Origin: Candidatus Vesicomyidisocius sp. Agig_15_S12
GTDB taxonomy: Bacteria > Pseudomonadota > Gammaproteobacteria > PS1 > Pseudothioglobaceae
Direction: 5' to 3'
DNA length: 64,000 bases
Assembly: GCA_021730225.1 (NCBI GenBank)
Contig: CP072532.1
Location: 145,230-209,229 of the forward strand
Positions 1 through 10,945 of this stretch are shown in pieces (the stretch's first letter is position 1; the number at the start of each line of letters is the position of its first letter). The position numbers and the translations under genes are program-made. Under the pieces are notes generated by a model. That model ran no database searches. It saw nothing but the letters and a program-made list of their open reading frames with translations, and was not told where the DNA came from.

Positions 1-503
1 CTTTGTTTGACACAGGTATACAGAGCATGATTAGAGTGAACAGTTTCTGATCCGCCACGTAGGATAATGCTATTTCCTGATTTTAAACAAAGCGCTACTG
101 CATCAATTGTAACATTAGGCCTAGATTCATAAATAACACCTATCACACCAAGTGATACGCGCATTTTACCCACTTGGATGCCACTTGCTTGGTATTTTAA
201 ATCTGTAATTTCACCAATAGGGTCCGGTAGATTAGCAATTTGATTTAAGCTTTTAATAATGTTATTAAGACGTATATTATCAAGCATCAGTCTATCAAGT
301 AGTGCTATGTTTAGTCCTATATTTTTACCATTAGTAAGGTCTTTTTCATTAGCTTTCAGAATACTCGTTCTATTTTGGTCAATTTGATTGGCGATATTGA
401 TTAGTGCATTATTCTTAGCTACTGTTGTAGTACCACGTAATGTTTTTGCAGCGTTTTTTGCATTTTTACCTAATAAGGTAATTAGATTTTTTATTGAGTC
501 CAT
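1..503 (-). CDS. proA: Gamma-glutamyl phosphate reductase, N-terminal part (partial)
   Basis: ProA reduces gamma-glutamyl phosphate to glutamate semialdehyde with NADPH, the second step of proline synthesis in the cytoplasm. About 167 residues from the start are visible; the C-terminal part lies beyond the left edge. Translation from the ATG at 503 begins [16 protein letters not shown] and contains the aldehyde-dehydrogenase-like stretch [21 protein letters not shown] followed by ILRGGSE, which is characteristic of ProA. The start overlaps the 3' end of holA by 13 bases. The order lptE-holA-proA is common in gammaproteobacteria, so the three genes probably form one transcript. The reading frame is intact as far as visible. 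Confidence 0.93.
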   Translation of the reverse strand, partial: MDSIKNLITLLGKNAKNAAKTLRGTTTVAKNNALINIANQIDQNRTSILKANEKDLTNGKNIGLNIALLDRLMLDNIRLNNIIKSLNQIANLPDPIGEITDLKYQASGIQVGKMRVSLGVIGVIYESRPNVTIDAVALCLKSGNSIILRGGSETVHSNHALYTCVKQ

Positions 504-1510
504 TGTATTTCCCCAGCTAAACTTAGTAATAATGTATGTAGTTCATCAATTACATTAAGATTATCCATGTTTTTGATTGAACGGTCAATACATCCTAGTG
601 ATAATAATATTTTTTGAAAGTATTGATAAGAATGGTGCTTTAATGCATTGGTAATAATAGGTTTTCTTGTGTTCCAAACTTGATGGTTTTGCAAAACTAT
701 ATTAGTGTCTTTAACTTGTCTAAGTTCAATTGACATTTTAGTTATTAATTTAATTTCTAAGTATAAAGCATGGCTTAGTTGAATTGGCATGATTGTATTA
801 GAGATTAAGGTTTGATAAATTTTATTAACTTGATTACTTTTACCAAATAAAGCTGCATCAATTAAATCATAAATGGTGTATTTAGATTGTTGATTAGCTT
901 GTTTAAGATATTCTTGAGTATTAATTTTGCCATTTGGGTAGGCTATTTTTAGTTTTTGAATTTCTTGCATAGAGGCAGTCAAATTACCCTCCGTGTGAAA
1001 AGCGATATTTTGTGCAATTTCTGTATTATTCTTAAGCCCTAATTCTGTCATTTGTTTTGTAATCCAACCAACTAAATGATTATTTTGTACTTCAAAATGC
1101 TGGATAAGACTACTAGTTTGTTCTAGTATTTTGAACCATTTGCTTTTTTGTTGTGCTATGTTTAATTTTTCAGTAGATATAATTAATAAAATATCATTGG
1201 GTAAAGTGCTGATAATTTCAACTAGGTTATTAGTACCTTTAACACCAATTTTACCTGTTTTTAATCGGCATTCAATAATACGTTTTGGTGAAAAAAGTGA
1301 GGAAGTTGAGACTTCTTCAAAAATCTGATTCCAATCAAAGTTACTATCAATTTCAAAACTTATTTTTTCATCAAACTGTTTTTGTTTTGCTGCTTTCTTT
1401 ATTTGTTCTAAACTTTGTTCAATGAGCAATATTTCAGCGCCAAAAACAAAATAAATAGCATCAAGTTTGTTGGCTAATTGAGTATTAAGTTGTTGAGGTC
1501 TAATTTTCAT
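491..1510 (-). CDS. holA: DNA polymerase III subunit delta
   Basis: HolA is the clamp-loader subunit that opens the beta sliding clamp during replication. The 339-residue product has the usual length (E. coli about 343). It begins [16 protein letters not shown] and runs through the AAA-like N-terminal domain ([17 protein letters not shown]) to a helical C-terminal domain. Sequence conservation is low, as usual for this family, so the call rests on overall pattern and on the position between lptE and proA. The start overlaps the end of lptE by 11 bases and the end overlaps proA, which indicates translational coupling. Confidence 0.9.
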   Translation of the reverse strand: MKIRPQQLNTQLANKLDAIYFVFGAEILLIEQSLEQIKKAAKQKQFDEKISFEIDSNFDWNQIFEEVSTSSLFSPKRIIECRLKTGKIGVKGTNNLVEIISTLPNDILLIISTEKLNIAQQKSKWFKILEQTSSLIQHFEVQNNHLVGWITKQMTELGLKNNTEIAQNIAFHTEGNLTASMQEIQKLKIAYPNGKINTQEYLKQANQQSKYTIYDLIDAALFGKSNQVNKIYQTLISNTIMPIQLSHALYLEIKLITKMSIELRQVKDTNIVLQNHQVWNTRKPIITNALKHHSYQYFQKILLSLGCIDRSIKNMDNLNVIDELHTLLLSLAGEIQWTQ

Positions 1511-1952
1511 TAAGCTTGTATAAGATTCTCAATAATTGTCTGATAATTAAACGACGTAATTGTTGGTAACCTTCTTCAATTTGAATTCTATTTGCTTGGT
1601 ATGCGCCCATTTTACTTAAGTATGTGTTAGCACTGAAAGTTTTAGATAGCAATAGTTTTTTGTTATGATTAAAGACTTTAATAGGTATGTTTAGGTTTAA
1701 TGTATAACTACTAGCTTCATTACTTGAAGTATATGAAATAGTTCGTTGATTTTGAATTTCATTATCCACCTGAATAACTAGAATTTTATGCATACTTTGA
1801 TTAAAATGTTTTTGCAATTCATTAGCAAAAATATTATTACGGTTACTGGTGATAGAGGCATTTATTGTTAAACTTGTATATGGTGTATGAAATCCACAAG
1901 AACTAAGGATCGTTACCATAATCATAGTAGCTAATAAGTTGATTTTTAACAT
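1500..1952 (-). CDS. lptE: LPS-assembly lipoprotein LptE
   Basis: LptE is the outer-membrane lipoprotein that plugs the LptD barrel and helps insert LPS into the outer leaflet. The 150-residue product has a lipoprotein signal with a hydrophobic stretch and a lipobox ILSSC (Cys19), followed by GFHTPY, close to the GFHLRG-type start of mature LptE proteins. The rest is poorly conserved, typical of the family. Its place upstream of and overlapping holA is the classic gammaproteobacterial arrangement; leuS, often the next gene upstream, is absent and ftsH lies divergently at 2107. Confidence comes mainly from the lipobox and context. Confidence 0.85.
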   Translation of the reverse strand: MLKINLLATMIMVTILSSCGFHTPYTSLTINASITSNRNNIFANELQKHFNQSMHKILVIQVDNEIQNQRTISYTSSNEASSYTLNLNIPIKVFNHNKKLLLSKTFSANTYLSKMGAYQANRIQIEEGYQQLRRLIIRQLLRILYKLNEN

Positions 1953-2106
1953 GATTCAAAAGTACTTATTTAATGTAAATTAAGAATTATGGCAGAATTT
2001 TAATTTATTTGTAGATAAACCTTGAAAAAACATCATTGGACCCATATACTAGTCATTGCAATAGAGTATAGTCATTCTCTTATTTTTTATTATATTTTAT
2101 AACATT

Positions 2107-4029
2107 ATGTTTAAGAATTTATTACTTTGGTTGATTTTGGGGGGTGTCCTTACTTCGATTTTTAGTCAATCTCAGATGGGTGATCAAAAAAATGATATTA
2201 CTTATTCTCAATTTATTCAAAATGTTAAGCAAGGCGCTGTATCTCAAGTAACGATTGCTGGTAGTAATATTACTGGAGTGGGTACTAGTGGTGAACAATT
2301 TGCAACATATAGCCCGGGTGATTTAGGTTTGATGGGGGATTTATTGAATAACGGCGTTAACGTAGTTGCTAAATCACCTGAAAAAGAAGGATTTTTTAAA
2401 CAATTAATTATCTCTTTAGCGCCTATTTTATTATTAATTGGTGTGGTTCTTTATACTATGAAAGGTGCTGGTGGTGCAATGGGGGGAAAAAACCCAATGA
2501 GTTTTGGCAAATCCAAAGCACGTCTTATTACTAAAGATGAGTCTAACATTACTTTTGATGATGTAGCAGGCGTTGATGAGGCTAAGGATGACGTGAGTGA
2601 ACTTGTAGATTTTTTATCAGATCCTGGTAAATTTACTAAAGTAGGAGGAAAAATTCCTAAAGGGGTGCTTTTAGTAGGTCCTCCAGGGACAGGAAAAACT
2701 CTATTAGCCAAAGCGATTGCAGGTGAAGCTGATGTACCATTTTTCTTTATTTCAGGTTCTGATTTTGTAGAGATGTTTGTAGGTGTTGGCGCATCACGTG
2801 TTCGTGATATGTTCGAACAAGCAAAGAAAAATGCACCTTGTATCATTTTTATTGATGAAATTGATGCTGTAGGACGTCAACGTGGTGCTGGTATGGGTGG
2901 TGGTCATGATGAACGTGAGCAAACACTCAATCAAATGTTGGTTGAAATGGATGGTTTTGAGGGTTCTGAAGGTGTTATTGTTATTGCAGCCACTAATAGA
3001 CCAGATGTTTTAGACCCTGCTTTATTAAGACCAGGTCGTTTTGATCGTCAAGTTATTGTGGGGTTGCCTGATATTAATGGTCGTAATGCGATCTTAAAAA
3101 TACATATGCGTAAATTACCTATTGCAAAAAATGTTAAATCAATTAATATTGCTAAAGGAACGCCAGGATTTTCTGGTGCAGACTTGGCTAATTTGACTAA
3201 TGAAGCTGCGTTAATTGCAGCAAGCAAAGATAAAAAATTAGTTGGTATGCAAGAGTTTGAAAAAGCTAAAGATAAAATTATGATGGGTTCTGAGCGAAAA
3301 TCTATGGCAATGGATGAATCTGAAAAAGAAATGACAGCTTATCATGAAGCAGGACATGCTATTGTAGGTAGATTGGTACCTGAACATGATCCTGTTTATA
3401 AAGTAAGCATTATTCCAAGAGGAAGAGCATTAGGTGTGACTATGTTCTTACCAGAAAAAGATAGCTATAGTATTTCCAAGCGTAAACTAAATTCTCAAGT
3501 AGCATCACTTTTTGGTGGACGTATTGCAGAAGAATTAATCTATGGAGTAGATAGAGTTACAACTGGTGCAAGTAATGATATTGAGCGAGCAACAGAAATT
3601 GCACATAAAATGGTAAAACAATGGGGCATGTCTGAGGTGTTAGGACCTTTATCATATGGTGAAGACGAAGGTGAAGTATTTTTAGGTCGACAAGTCACCA
3701 AACACAAGCATATTTCAGAGGATACATTTAGAACTATTGATATTGAAATTCGTAAGATTATTGACAGTAATTACCAAATAGCTTTAAAGCTATTAAAAAG
3801 TAATAAAGATATTTTACTTGAAATGACTAAGGCTCTCATGGAATTTGAAACTATTGATAGAGAACAGATTGATGATTTGATGAGCAGAAAGCCAATACGT
3901 GAATCGGCTGTTGTTATTGATTCTAATATCGCTTCTACTGAATTAGGATCAGGAGCTACGTTTGATGGTAGTAACCAAAATTCTGATGAAAAATCATTAA
4001 ATAAGGGTTCTGCTGAACAGGTTGCTTAA
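2107..4029 (+). CDS. ftsH: ATP-dependent zinc metalloprotease FtsH
   Basis: FtsH is the membrane-anchored AAA+ protease that degrades misfolded membrane proteins and regulatory proteins, including LpxC. The 640-residue product has an N-terminal membrane segment (about 5-21), a periplasmic region, a second membrane segment (about 98-118), a AAA domain with Walker A GPPGTGKT near residue 191, Walker B IIFIDEID, the second region of homology RPGRFDRQ, and the zinc site HEAGH near residue 413. Length matches E. coli (644). It heads an ftsH-folP-glmM series that is conserved in gammaproteobacteria. Upstream, lptE is divergent with about 150 bases of AT-rich DNA between them. Confidence 0.98.
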   Translation: MFKNLLLWLILGGVLTSIFSQSQMGDQKNDITYSQFIQNVKQGAVSQVTIAGSNITGVGTSGEQFATYSPGDLGLMGDLLNNGVNVVAKSPEKEGFFKQLIISLAPILLLIGVVLYTMKGAGGAMGGKNPMSFGKSKARLITKDESNITFDDVAGVDEAKDDVSELVDFLSDPGKFTKVGGKIPKGVLLVGPPGTGKTLLAKAIAGEADVPFFFISGSDFVEMFVGVGASRVRDMFEQAKKNAPCIIFIDEIDAVGRQRGAGMGGGHDEREQTLNQMLVEMDGFEGSEGVIVIAATNRPDVLDPALLRPGRFDRQVIVGLPDINGRNAILKIHMRKLPIAKNVKSINIAKGTPGFSGADLANLTNEAALIAASKDKKLVGMQEFEKAKDKIMMGSERKSMAMDESEKEMTAYHEAGHAIVGRLVPEHDPVYKVSIIPRGRALGVTMFLPEKDSYSISKRKLNSQVASLFGGRIAEELIYGVDRVTTGASNDIERATEIAHKMVKQWGMSEVLGPLSYGEDEGEVFLGRQVTKHKHISEDTFRTIDIEIRKIIDSNYQIALKLLKSNKDILLEMTKALMEFETIDREQIDDLMSRKPIRESAVVIDSNIASTELGSGATFDGSNQNSDEKSLNKGSAEQVA

Positions 4030-4064
4030 TTTTTTGTTTTTGAATATTATCTAATCACATAATA

Positions 4065-4868
4065 GTGCATTCATCTAATGTAATGATTATGGGTATTCTT
4101 AACATAACCCCGGATTCATTTTCAGATGGTAATCAATATTTTGCTATTGATCGTGCCATTAATTACGCTAAATTGATGATTGATCAAGGTGCTGATATAA
4201 TTGATATTGGTGGTGAGTCAACCAGACCAAATGCACTACAAGTATCAATTGATGACGAAATTAGTCGTGTTATTCCTGTTATTAAAGTATTATCTAAGTT
4301 AAGTAGTGTGCCAATTTCTATTGATACTTCACAAGCAAAAATTATGCAGCTTGCTATTGAAGCAGGAGCAAGTATGATTAATGATGTACGTGCTTTACAA
4401 ACTAAATCTTCCCTTGAAGTGGTAGCGTCAAGCAATAAGGATATTTGTCTTATGCATATGAAGGGTAGTCCTAAAACCATGCAAAATAATCCTATTTATA
4501 CTGATGTTATTGATGAGATAAAATATTTCTTTGATCAAAGAATTGAAGACTGTATTGGCGCTGGTATTGACCAAAATAAGATTATTCTAGATCCAGGTTT
4601 TGGCTTTGGTAAAACACTTAATCATAATTTTGAAATTTTACGTCGTCTTGACGAGTTTCAAAGTTTTGGCTTGAGAATTTTAGTAGGTATGTCACGCAAA
4701 TCAATGATTGGCAATATTCTTAATAATAGAAACATAGATGGAAGAATGATAGGTAGTGTAACTACTGCTATAATAGCATTTCAAAACGGTGCAAATATTG
4801 TTCGTGTGCATGATGTTTTAGATACTAAAGATGCGTTTAAGATTTTACAAAGTGTAGTAGGAGATTAA
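4065..4868 (+). CDS. folP: Dihydropteroate synthase
   Basis: FolP condenses 6-hydroxymethyl-dihydropterin diphosphate with p-aminobenzoate in folate synthesis, and is the sulfonamide target. Signatures seen: [14 protein letters not shown] near the N terminus, [34 protein letters not shown] and [10 protein letters not shown]. The product is about 267 residues from a GTG start at 4065; an ATG at 4077 would remove only four residues. It lies 35 bases after ftsH and one base before the TTG start of glmM, so the three genes are likely cotranscribed. Confidence 0.97.
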   Translation: MHSSNVMIMGILNITPDSFSDGNQYFAIDRAINYAKLMIDQGADIIDIGGESTRPNALQVSIDDEISRVIPVIKVLSKLSSVPISIDTSQAKIMQLAIEAGASMINDVRALQTKSSLEVVASSNKDICLMHMKGSPKTMQNNPIYTDVIDEIKYFFDQRIEDCIGAGIDQNKIILDPGFGFGKTLNHNFEILRRLDEFQSFGLRILVGMSRKSMIGNILNNRNIDGRMIGSVTTAIIAFQNGANIVRVHDVLDTKDAFKILQSVVGD

Positions 4869-4869
4869 G

Positions 4870-6195
4870 TTGGATAATTATTTTGGTACTGATGGTATAC
4901 GTGGCAAGGTAGGTATAGAGCCAATTACCGCTGATTTTTTCTTAAAATTAGGTTGGTCAGTCGGCTCAGTATTAGCCAAACAAGGAAAAGCTAGTGTTAT
5001 TATTGGTAAGGACACTCGTATATCTGGCTATTTATTTGAATCTGCGCTTGAGGCAGGATTTTTATCTGCTGGTGTTGATGTGGGTCTTTTAGGGCCTATG
5101 CCAACGCCAGCAGTTGCTTATTTAACACAAACTTATAATGCTAGTGCTGGAGTAGTAATTAGTGCTTCACATAACCATTTTCAAGATAATGGTGTAAAGT
5201 TTTTTTCTGCTAAAGGTCTAAAATTTAGTAGTCAAGACCAAAGTGCAATTGAAAATAAATTAACTAAACCTATGATTAATGTGAGTGCTGATAAAATTGG
5301 TAAGGCTTATAGACATGAACAACCTCTTGGGCGTTATATTGAATTTTGTAAATCAACTTTTGATCGAACACAAAGCCTTTTAGGACTCAATATCATTATT
5401 GATTGTGCAAATGGCGCAACTTATCACATTGCTAGAAGCGTATTTTCAGAACTGGGCGCAAATATTCATATTATTAATAATACACCAGACGGATTTAATA
5501 TTAATGAGCATTGTGGTGCAACCCATACTAAGCATTTACAACAAGTTGTATTAGAATTAAAGGCGGATTTAGGGATAGCCTTTGATGGAGATGGCGACCG
5601 ATTAATAATGGTAGATGAAAATGGAGAATTAGTTGATGGAGATGAACTAATATTTATTATCGCTAAAGCTTGGCAATCTCAAGGTAGGTTGGTTAATAAT
5701 ACAGTTGTCGGAACAAAAATGAGCAATCTAGGTATGCGATATGCCCTAAGGGATTTAAATATTCAATTTATTGAGGTTAATGTAGGAGATCGTTTTGTTA
5801 TGGAGCAAATGCAAAAAAGTGGCTCTATATTAGGAGGCGAAGGTTCAGGACATATTATATGCTTAAATAAGACCACTTCTGGCGACGGCATGATTTCTGC
5901 CTTACAGGTATTGGAAGTACTAGTCAAAAGCCAATCTAGTCTTACTCAGTTAAAACAATCAATGAATAAATACACACAAATTTTAATAAATATCAAAATT
6001 CAGACACAAATTAATTTAGAGAATCACACTAAATTACAACAAGCCCAACTTGAAGTTGAAAGAATGCTTGGTAGTGAAGGAAGGGTAGTGATTCGTGCTT
6101 CAGGTACAGAATCATTAATTAGAATAATGGTTGAAGCTAAAAATAAGATTTTTGCTAAAAAAGGCGCTAAAAGACTATCAAATGTTTTTAAATAG
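4870..6195 (+). CDS. glmM: Phosphoglucosamine mutase
   Basis: GlmM interconverts glucosamine-6-phosphate and glucosamine-1-phosphate on the way to UDP-GlcNAc for peptidoglycan and LPS. The 441-residue product starts [13 protein letters not shown], carries the phosphoserine loop [11 protein letters not shown] (catalytic Ser about 100), the metal-binding loop DGDGDR (about 239-244), GGEGSGH, and the phosphate-binding RASGTE near the C terminus. The start is TTG at 4870, one base after the folP stop. In E. coli secG follows; here secG is absent and about 1 kb of non-coding DNA follows. Confidence 0.97.
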   Translation: MDNYFGTDGIRGKVGIEPITADFFLKLGWSVGSVLAKQGKASVIIGKDTRISGYLFESALEAGFLSAGVDVGLLGPMPTPAVAYLTQTYNASAGVVISASHNHFQDNGVKFFSAKGLKFSSQDQSAIENKLTKPMINVSADKIGKAYRHEQPLGRYIEFCKSTFDRTQSLLGLNIIIDCANGATYHIARSVFSELGANIHIINNTPDGFNINEHCGATHTKHLQQVVLELKADLGIAFDGDGDRLIMVDENGELVDGDELIFIIAKAWQSQGRLVNNTVVGTKMSNLGMRYALRDLNIQFIEVNVGDRFVMEQMQKSGSILGGEGSGHIICLNKTTSGDGMISALQVLEVLVKSQSSLTQLKQSMNKYTQILINIKIQTQINLENHTKLQQAQLEVERMLGSEGRVVIRASGTESLIRIMVEAKNKIFAKKGAKRLSNVFK

Positions 6196-7235
6196 AGTAA
6201 AAAAGTGATAATTAAGTATGGATGTAATTTGTAAGTGACCTATTTTGAATAGCTATTTTTACTTTTAATTTAACAAGTATTTTTTAACTGATTATTCATC
6301 GCAATTATCAATAAGTTCTTTATTGCTACTAATAATACAATAATAAGAAAATATAATTATATTACATTATAAACTTCTCTTTAATGATCAATATGTTTTG
6401 TTAATTGTAAATACTATATGGCGTTTTTATTATCGTGTGCTAAATATTTTTTAGAAGATCTAATAATAAATGGAGATTAAGTCTTTACAAGATAACTATT
6501 AAATTATATATCTATAAAATTATAATGAATTGAATTTGGCAAACTATAATATGATAAATTTTTTATTCTAAAAAATCTTTTACTTAACGTAAGATATTGA
6601 AGTCAAAAAAAATTAATCATATTAATGAGATTATAGTAAGTGAATCTTATGTTAAGTACATGTAAGAGATAATACTATAAATGAATTATGTTTGTAAAAT
6701 ATAAATTACGTATTGTATATGGGTTAAGTAATTTATTAAATTTCTAAAAATGAAAAACAAATAGAAATTGTTGGAGTGTTGCTAGGGTTGTTTGATTTAT
6801 TTTTTAGTAAAGTAAAATATGGCAGTAAGTACTCAAAAATTAGGTGTTAAACTTGAATATTGTCAAAAAATAATTTGAGATAGTAGTAAGTAAGAAAAAT
6901 AGATGAAGTTACTTTCTAATAAATAAATCTTATTATTAAAAGCTCATTTGTTATAAAGAATAGAAATGTATTTAAAAGAGTTTGGCTGCAATATTTCTTC
7001 TTTAGTTAGCACCTTAATAAATACTACTATTAACTAGTTAATAGTTAATATGGCAATATAAAAATATAGGAGTACTGATAAAAAATACTAGCATATACGT
7101 TTAGACATTTGTCTGCTGCGTATTTATTATAAATTAGCATAGATATTCTCATCATTTAGATATTATTAATAGATAACAATATACAAGAATAGTTTACTCT
7201 AATTAAGAGATAGTAGTCTATATGACTGGTAAATA
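6196..7235. other. 1.04-kb AT-rich gap without an intact gene
   Basis: No open frame of useful length was found on either strand between glmM and the TauE-like permease. Stops are dense in all frames. It contains an imperfect inverted repeat (arms 6582-6595 and 6644-6657, 13 of 14 bases pairing). A short run at about 6762-6834 reads like protein (I-E-I-V-G-V-L-L-G-L-F-D-L-F-F-S-K) but is too short to name. The gap is best read as eroded gene remains. Confidence 0.6.
6582..6657. repeat. Imperfect inverted repeat
   Basis: The arm ACTTAACGTAAGAT at 6582-6595 pairs with ATCTTATGTTAAGT at 6644-6657, with one mismatch and a 48-base loop that is very AT-rich. There is no T tract after the second arm, so it is not a normal intrinsic terminator. 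It lies in the large gap after glmM. Confidence 0.5.
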
Positions 7236-7979
7236 GTGAGAAGTATGTATTTTTCTAATACTGAATTATTTTTAATTAGTTTGATTTTCTTGTGGGTAGG
7301 ATTTGTACGCACCGGGTTCGGATTTGGGGGTGTATCACTTGGCTTGCCGCTAATGTTACTGATAGGTTCATCACCTGTTTATTGGTTGCCTATAATTGGA
7401 ATTCATTTGTTATTTTTTTCATCATTGACTTTATTTAAGTCTATTAAGGAGGTTGATTGGTGTTATCTTAGATACTCACTTTTATGGATTATTCCACCAA
7501 CTCTGTTTGGGTTGTTCTGGTTGTTGTCACTATCTGATAAGGTGATGATTGTGGTTGTGTATTCAATTACGATTTTTTATTCAATTATTTGGATTTTTAA
7601 CCAAAAACTTACTTCGTATCGGGCGTGGGTAGATAAATTATTATTAATGCTAGGTGGTTATGTGACAGGTACTTCGTTGATTGGTGCACCTTTGATTGTA
7701 GTTGTATATATTCGTCATGTAGCAAAGAAATATTTGCGTAATACTTTGTTTGTATTATGGTTTATTTTAGTAAGTATTAAAATGAGTATTTTTATAGCAT
7801 TTGGAGTTAAGATTGACTGGGAATTATCTTTAAGTTTAATTCCTATTGCGGCGATTGGACATGTTGTTGGATTGAAATTACACCAAAGAATTATAGAAAA
7901 TGACAATTTATTTAGGCACTGGGTGGGTGGTATATTATTGCTAATTAGCTTGATTGGTATTTTAAAGGTTGTTATGTAG
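7236..7979 (+). CDS. TauE/SafE-family membrane permease (possible sulfite exporter)
   Basis: The 247-residue product is almost wholly hydrophobic with about seven to eight membrane segments. The N-terminal repeat motif VGFVRTGFGFGGVSLGLPLMLL is typical of the TauE/SafE (DUF81) family, members of which export sulfite, sulfoacetate or related organosulfur anions. In a sulfur oxidiser, export of sulfite or another sulfur anion is a reasonable inference, but the substrate cannot be read from the sequence. A GTG at 7236 and an ATG at 7245 are both possible starts; neither has a strong ribosome-binding site. The gene stands alone, with about 1 kb of decayed DNA upstream and 350 bases downstream. 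Confidence 0.83.
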   Translation: MRSMYFSNTELFLISLIFLWVGFVRTGFGFGGVSLGLPLMLLIGSSPVYWLPIIGIHLLFFSSLTLFKSIKEVDWCYLRYSLLWIIPPTLFGLFWLLSLSDKVMIVVVYSITIFYSIIWIFNQKLTSYRAWVDKLLLMLGGYVTGTSLIGAPLIVVVYIRHVAKKYLRNTLFVLWFILVSIKMSIFIAFGVKIDWELSLSLIPIAAIGHVVGLKLHQRIIENDNLFRHWVGGILLLISLIGILKVVM

Positions 7980-8329
7980 AATAACCATCTTAATTATTAA
8001 TTAAGATCTGAATCTTACTATTTTTATTGTTTGTGGTTTTAATTTAAGAGGAAAGATAGATTGGTTAAAATTTAGCTATGCATGTATAGCTCAACAGATC
8101 AATTATGCTATGGGGAGGTACAGGTTCTGTAGATAAACAAACCTGTATTAGTGATGAAAGAAATGAAAGGTAGATAGATTCAAAGTAAATATGTCGGTGA
8201 ATGTGGTTTTCATACGAAACCATTAAGACTTTTTTAATTCAATTTAAATTTTAGTATAAAAATTATCGGAATTAATGTAGGATAATGTGTGTGTTTAATG
8301 TTAATTAAAATTAGGTTAAAATCATCATT
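7980..8329. other. 350-base gap with several hairpins, no gene recognised
   Basis: It holds a perfect 21-base palindrome immediately after the permease gene (7987-8007) and two further hairpins (8119-8147 and 8204-8222). G-rich words such as TGGGGAGG near 8111 stand out from the surrounding AT-rich background. No known RNA family was recognised. The last 60 bases probably contain the rnf promoter, but no clear -35/-10 pair can be defended. Confidence 0.45.
7987..8007. repeat. Perfect palindrome after the permease gene
   Basis: Arms 7987-7996 (ATCTTAATTA) and 7998-8007 (TAATTAAGAT) pair perfectly around one central base, 8 bases after the stop codon. It would form a hairpin only with a small loop and lacks a T tract, so it may be an mRNA 3'-end stabiliser rather than a terminator. 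Confidence 0.5.
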
Positions 8330-8905
8330 ATGAATGAATATGTTTTAATATTGGTGAGTACGATTTTGGTTAATAACTTTGTACTAGTTAAGTTTTTAGG
8401 ATTATGCCCATTTATGGGAGCGTCAAGAAAAATTGATACCGCGATTGGTATGGGATTTGCTACGACTTTTGTATTGACTTTAGCAAGTATTTCTAGTTAT
8501 TTAATTAATACTTATGTTTTAGTTCCATTTGATATGGAATATTTAAGAACTATTGCTTTTATTGTAACTATTGCGGGTGTGGTTGGGTTTACTGAATTAG
8601 TAGTTAACAAAACTTCCCCTACTTTATATCAGTCTTTAGGTGTATTTTTACCATTGATTACGACTAATTGTGCCGTATTGGGCGTGGCGTTATTAAATGT
8701 TAATCAAAATAATGGGTTTTTAGCATCAGGTGTTTATGGTTTTGGTGTTGCTATTGGATTTTCATTTGTATTAGTATTGTTCTCAACTATTCGTGAGCGA
8801 ATTGATGTGGCGGATGTGCCATTGACTTTTAAAGGTGTGCCTATTGCATTAATTACCGCTGGACTGATGTCAATGGCATTTATGGGTTTTATTGGACTTG
8901 TTTGA
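8330..8905 (+). CDS. rnfA: Ion-translocating oxidoreductase subunit A
   Basis: RnfA is an integral membrane subunit of the Rnf complex, which couples electron transfer between ferredoxin and NAD to ion pumping. The 191-residue product has six membrane segments and the family hallmarks [16 protein letters not shown] (membrane Cys near residue 26) and [17 protein letters not shown], which match RnfA rather than the paralogue RnfE. Length matches RsxA (193). The end overlaps the TTG start of rnfB, opening an rnfABCDG series in which every junction overlaps or is two bases apart. Confidence 0.96.
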   Translation: MNEYVLILVSTILVNNFVLVKFLGLCPFMGASRKIDTAIGMGFATTFVLTLASISSYLINTYVLVPFDMEYLRTIAFIVTIAGVVGFTELVVNKTSPTLYQSLGVFLPLITTNCAVLGVALLNVNQNNGFLASGVYGFGVAIGFSFVLVLFSTIRERIDVADVPLTFKGVPIALITAGLMSMAFMGFIGLV

Positions 8906-9449
8906 GTTTTTGTTTGATTCAGTTTTAATTTTCTCTGTTTTTACGTTAATATTAGGTTTAGTTCTTGGGTATTCCGGAGTTAAATTTAAACTAAAAGATA
9001 ACCCTTTGGTTGATCAAATAGATACGATTTTGCCGCAAATTCAATGTGGTCAATGCGATTATCCTGGATGTCGTCCTTATGCGAGCGCAATTGCTAGCGG
9101 TAAAGCGAAAATTAATCAATGCCCACCTGGTGGGCAAGAAGTGGCTGATGCTCTAGCAGAACTTTTAGGGATTGAAACTTTAGAACTTAATGCTGAGCAT
9201 GGTGAAACTAAGCCTAGTCACGTGGTATTTGTTGATGAGAAAGCTTGTATTGGTTGTACTTTGTGTATTCAGGCTTGCCCTGTGGATGCATTTGTAGGTG
9301 CTTCTAAGATGATGACTCAAGTAATTATTAATGAATGCACAGGATGTGATTTATGTATTCCTGTTTGTCCTGTTGATTGTATTTATGTGAAAGAAATTAC
9401 TCCAAAATTAATTAGATTTGTGCCAAATATTATCAAGGTTAAACATTAG
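8892..9449 (+). CDS. rnfB: Ion-translocating oxidoreductase subunit B (iron-sulfur)
   Basis: RnfB is the ferredoxin-like electron-entry subunit. The 185-residue product has an N-terminal membrane anchor, a domain with the cysteine pattern [15 protein letters not shown] and a further Cys in NQCPPGG, then two 4Fe-4S motifs [12 protein letters not shown] and [12 protein letters not shown]. All expected cysteines are present. The start is TTG at 8892 inside the end of rnfA, giving [12 protein letters not shown]. Length agrees with E. coli RsxB (192). Confidence 0.96.
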   Translation: MDLFEFLFDSVLIFSVFTLILGLVLGYSGVKFKLKDNPLVDQIDTILPQIQCGQCDYPGCRPYASAIASGKAKINQCPPGGQEVADALAELLGIETLELNAEHGETKPSHVVFVDEKACIGCTLCIQACPVDAFVGASKMMTQVIINECTGCDLCIPVCPVDCIYVKEITPKLIRFVPNIIKVKH

Positions 9450-9451
9450 AC

Positions 9452-10945
9452 ATGGGTAATTATTCATTTAATGGCGGGATTGTGATTAAAAATCCTTATT
9501 TAGTGAATAAGGTTGAGATTATTCAGGCTTCACTACCAAAAAAGATAATTCTGCCTTTGCAGAAGTTTGATGGGAATGCAAAGCCTTGTGTAAGTGTTGG
9601 TGATTATGTACTTGTTGGACAAGTTGTTGCTAGTATCGAAAATGGTTTTGATGTATCAAGTCATTCTTCAATTTCTGGTGTAGTTTTGAGTATTGATACA
9701 CAAGATATAGCACATAAGTCAGGATTTAAATTTCAGTGTATTACTATTAAATCTGATGGTGAAGATAAGTGGATAGATAATAAAGGCGGTAATGTTGATT
9801 TTTTGCATTACTCAAAGGAAACTTTAGTTGGTATTGTTCAAAAATCAGGTATTGTAGGAATGGGTGGTGCTGGGTTTCCAACTCATGTTAAGATAAGTAA
9901 GGTTCTGAATTGTCATACTTTAATTATTAATGGCACTGAATGTGAACCAGGTGTTATGTGCGATGATGCTTTGATGCAATTTTATCCAAAAGAAATTATT
10001 CTTGGCGTAGAAATTTTACTATATATTTGTGGTGCAGTTCGTGCTATTATTGCTATTGAGGATGATAAACAAGCAGCTTATCAAGCGTTATTAACTTTTA
10101 ACCGTAATGATAGGATCAATATTAATCAAATTCCAACTAAATATACTTCTGGTGCTGAGAAGTTACTCATTAAGGCACTACTTGATATTGAAATCCTATC
10201 AGGGAGTTTTGCTATTAATGAAGGTATTATTTGCCAAAATATATCCACTACTAAAGCAGTATTTGATGCAGTTATTAATCATAAACCATTAGTATCACGT
10301 ATTGTTACGGTGACAGGAAATGGTGTTTATCCAAATAACTTTGAAGTTCGTTTAGGTACATCATTTGAGCATCTTATTTCAATGGCTAGTCCTACTAATA
10401 CAAAAGAACATAGTTATCGTACTGGGGGTATGATGATGGGCATTGACGTTGTTGATATTAATATGCCTATTGTTAAAACTACCAGTGCTATTTTTATTAA
10501 TAATAAAGTTCCTGAACCTATTGTTCAGGAATGTATTCGTTGTGGTCAATGTTCAGAAGTTTGTCCTATTGGATTGCTTCCACAACAACTTTATTGGTAT
10601 GTTAAAAGTAAGAATTTTGAAAAAGCTTTGAATTATAATTTACCTGATTGTATTGAATGCGCTTGTTGTGATTATGTCTGTCCAAGTCATATACCATTAG
10701 TTAGTTATTTTTCTTTTGCTAAGATGTTTAGTAAGCAACAAACTATAGAAAAGAATAAAGTTAATTCTGCTAGAGAAAGATTTAAATATAGAGAACATCG
10801 TCTTGAACGTAACAAGCTTGAACGTGCACAGATAATGCTGGATAAGAAAAAAGCTTTAAAAGAAAAAATGGTAAAAGAGCAATTCCAAAAACAGAAAATT
10901 ACTGAGACAATACAACGATTAAAACAAGCAAAGGATAAAATTTGA
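9452..10945 (+). CDS. rnfC: Ion-translocating oxidoreductase subunit C
   Basis: RnfC is the peripheral NADH/FMN-binding and iron-sulfur subunit. The 497-residue product shows the glycine-rich NADH-binding stretch VGMGGAGFPTHVK, INGTECEPGVMCDD, and two 4Fe-4S motifs, CIRCGQCSEVCP and CIECACCDYVCP. It ends in a charged, Lys/Glu/Gln-rich helical tail. E. coli RsxC is about 740 residues because of long Ala/Lys-rich C-terminal repeats; this protein is the short form with the whole catalytic core. It starts two bases after rnfB and its stop overlaps the TTG start of rnfD. Confidence 0.96.
   Translation: MGNYSFNGGIVIKNPYLVNKVEIIQASLPKKIILPLQKFDGNAKPCVSVGDYVLVGQVVASIENGFDVSSHSSISGVVLSIDTQDIAHKSGFKFQCITIKSDGEDKWIDNKGGNVDFLHYSKETLVGIVQKSGIVGMGGAGFPTHVKISKVLNCHTLIINGTECEPGVMCDDALMQFYPKEIILGVEILLYICGAVRAIIAIEDDKQAAYQALLTFNRNDRININQIPTKYTSGAEKLLIKALLDIEILSGSFAINEGIICQNISTTKAVFDAVINHKPLVSRIVTVTGNGVYPNNFEVRLGTSFEHLISMASPTNTKEHSYRTGGMMMGIDVVDINMPIVKTTSAIFINNKVPEPIVQECIRCGQCSEVCPIGLLPQQLYWYVKSKNFEKALNYNLPDCIECACCDYVCPSHIPLVSYFSFAKMFSKQQTIEKNKVNSARERFKYREHRLERNKLERAQIMLDKKKALKEKMVKEQFQKQKITETIQRLKQAKDKI

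Noticed and set aside
6762..6834. Run L-F-D-L-F-F-S-K resembling the start of MinE
   Set aside because: Only a handful of residues agree and there is no continuation in any frame; chance is as likely.
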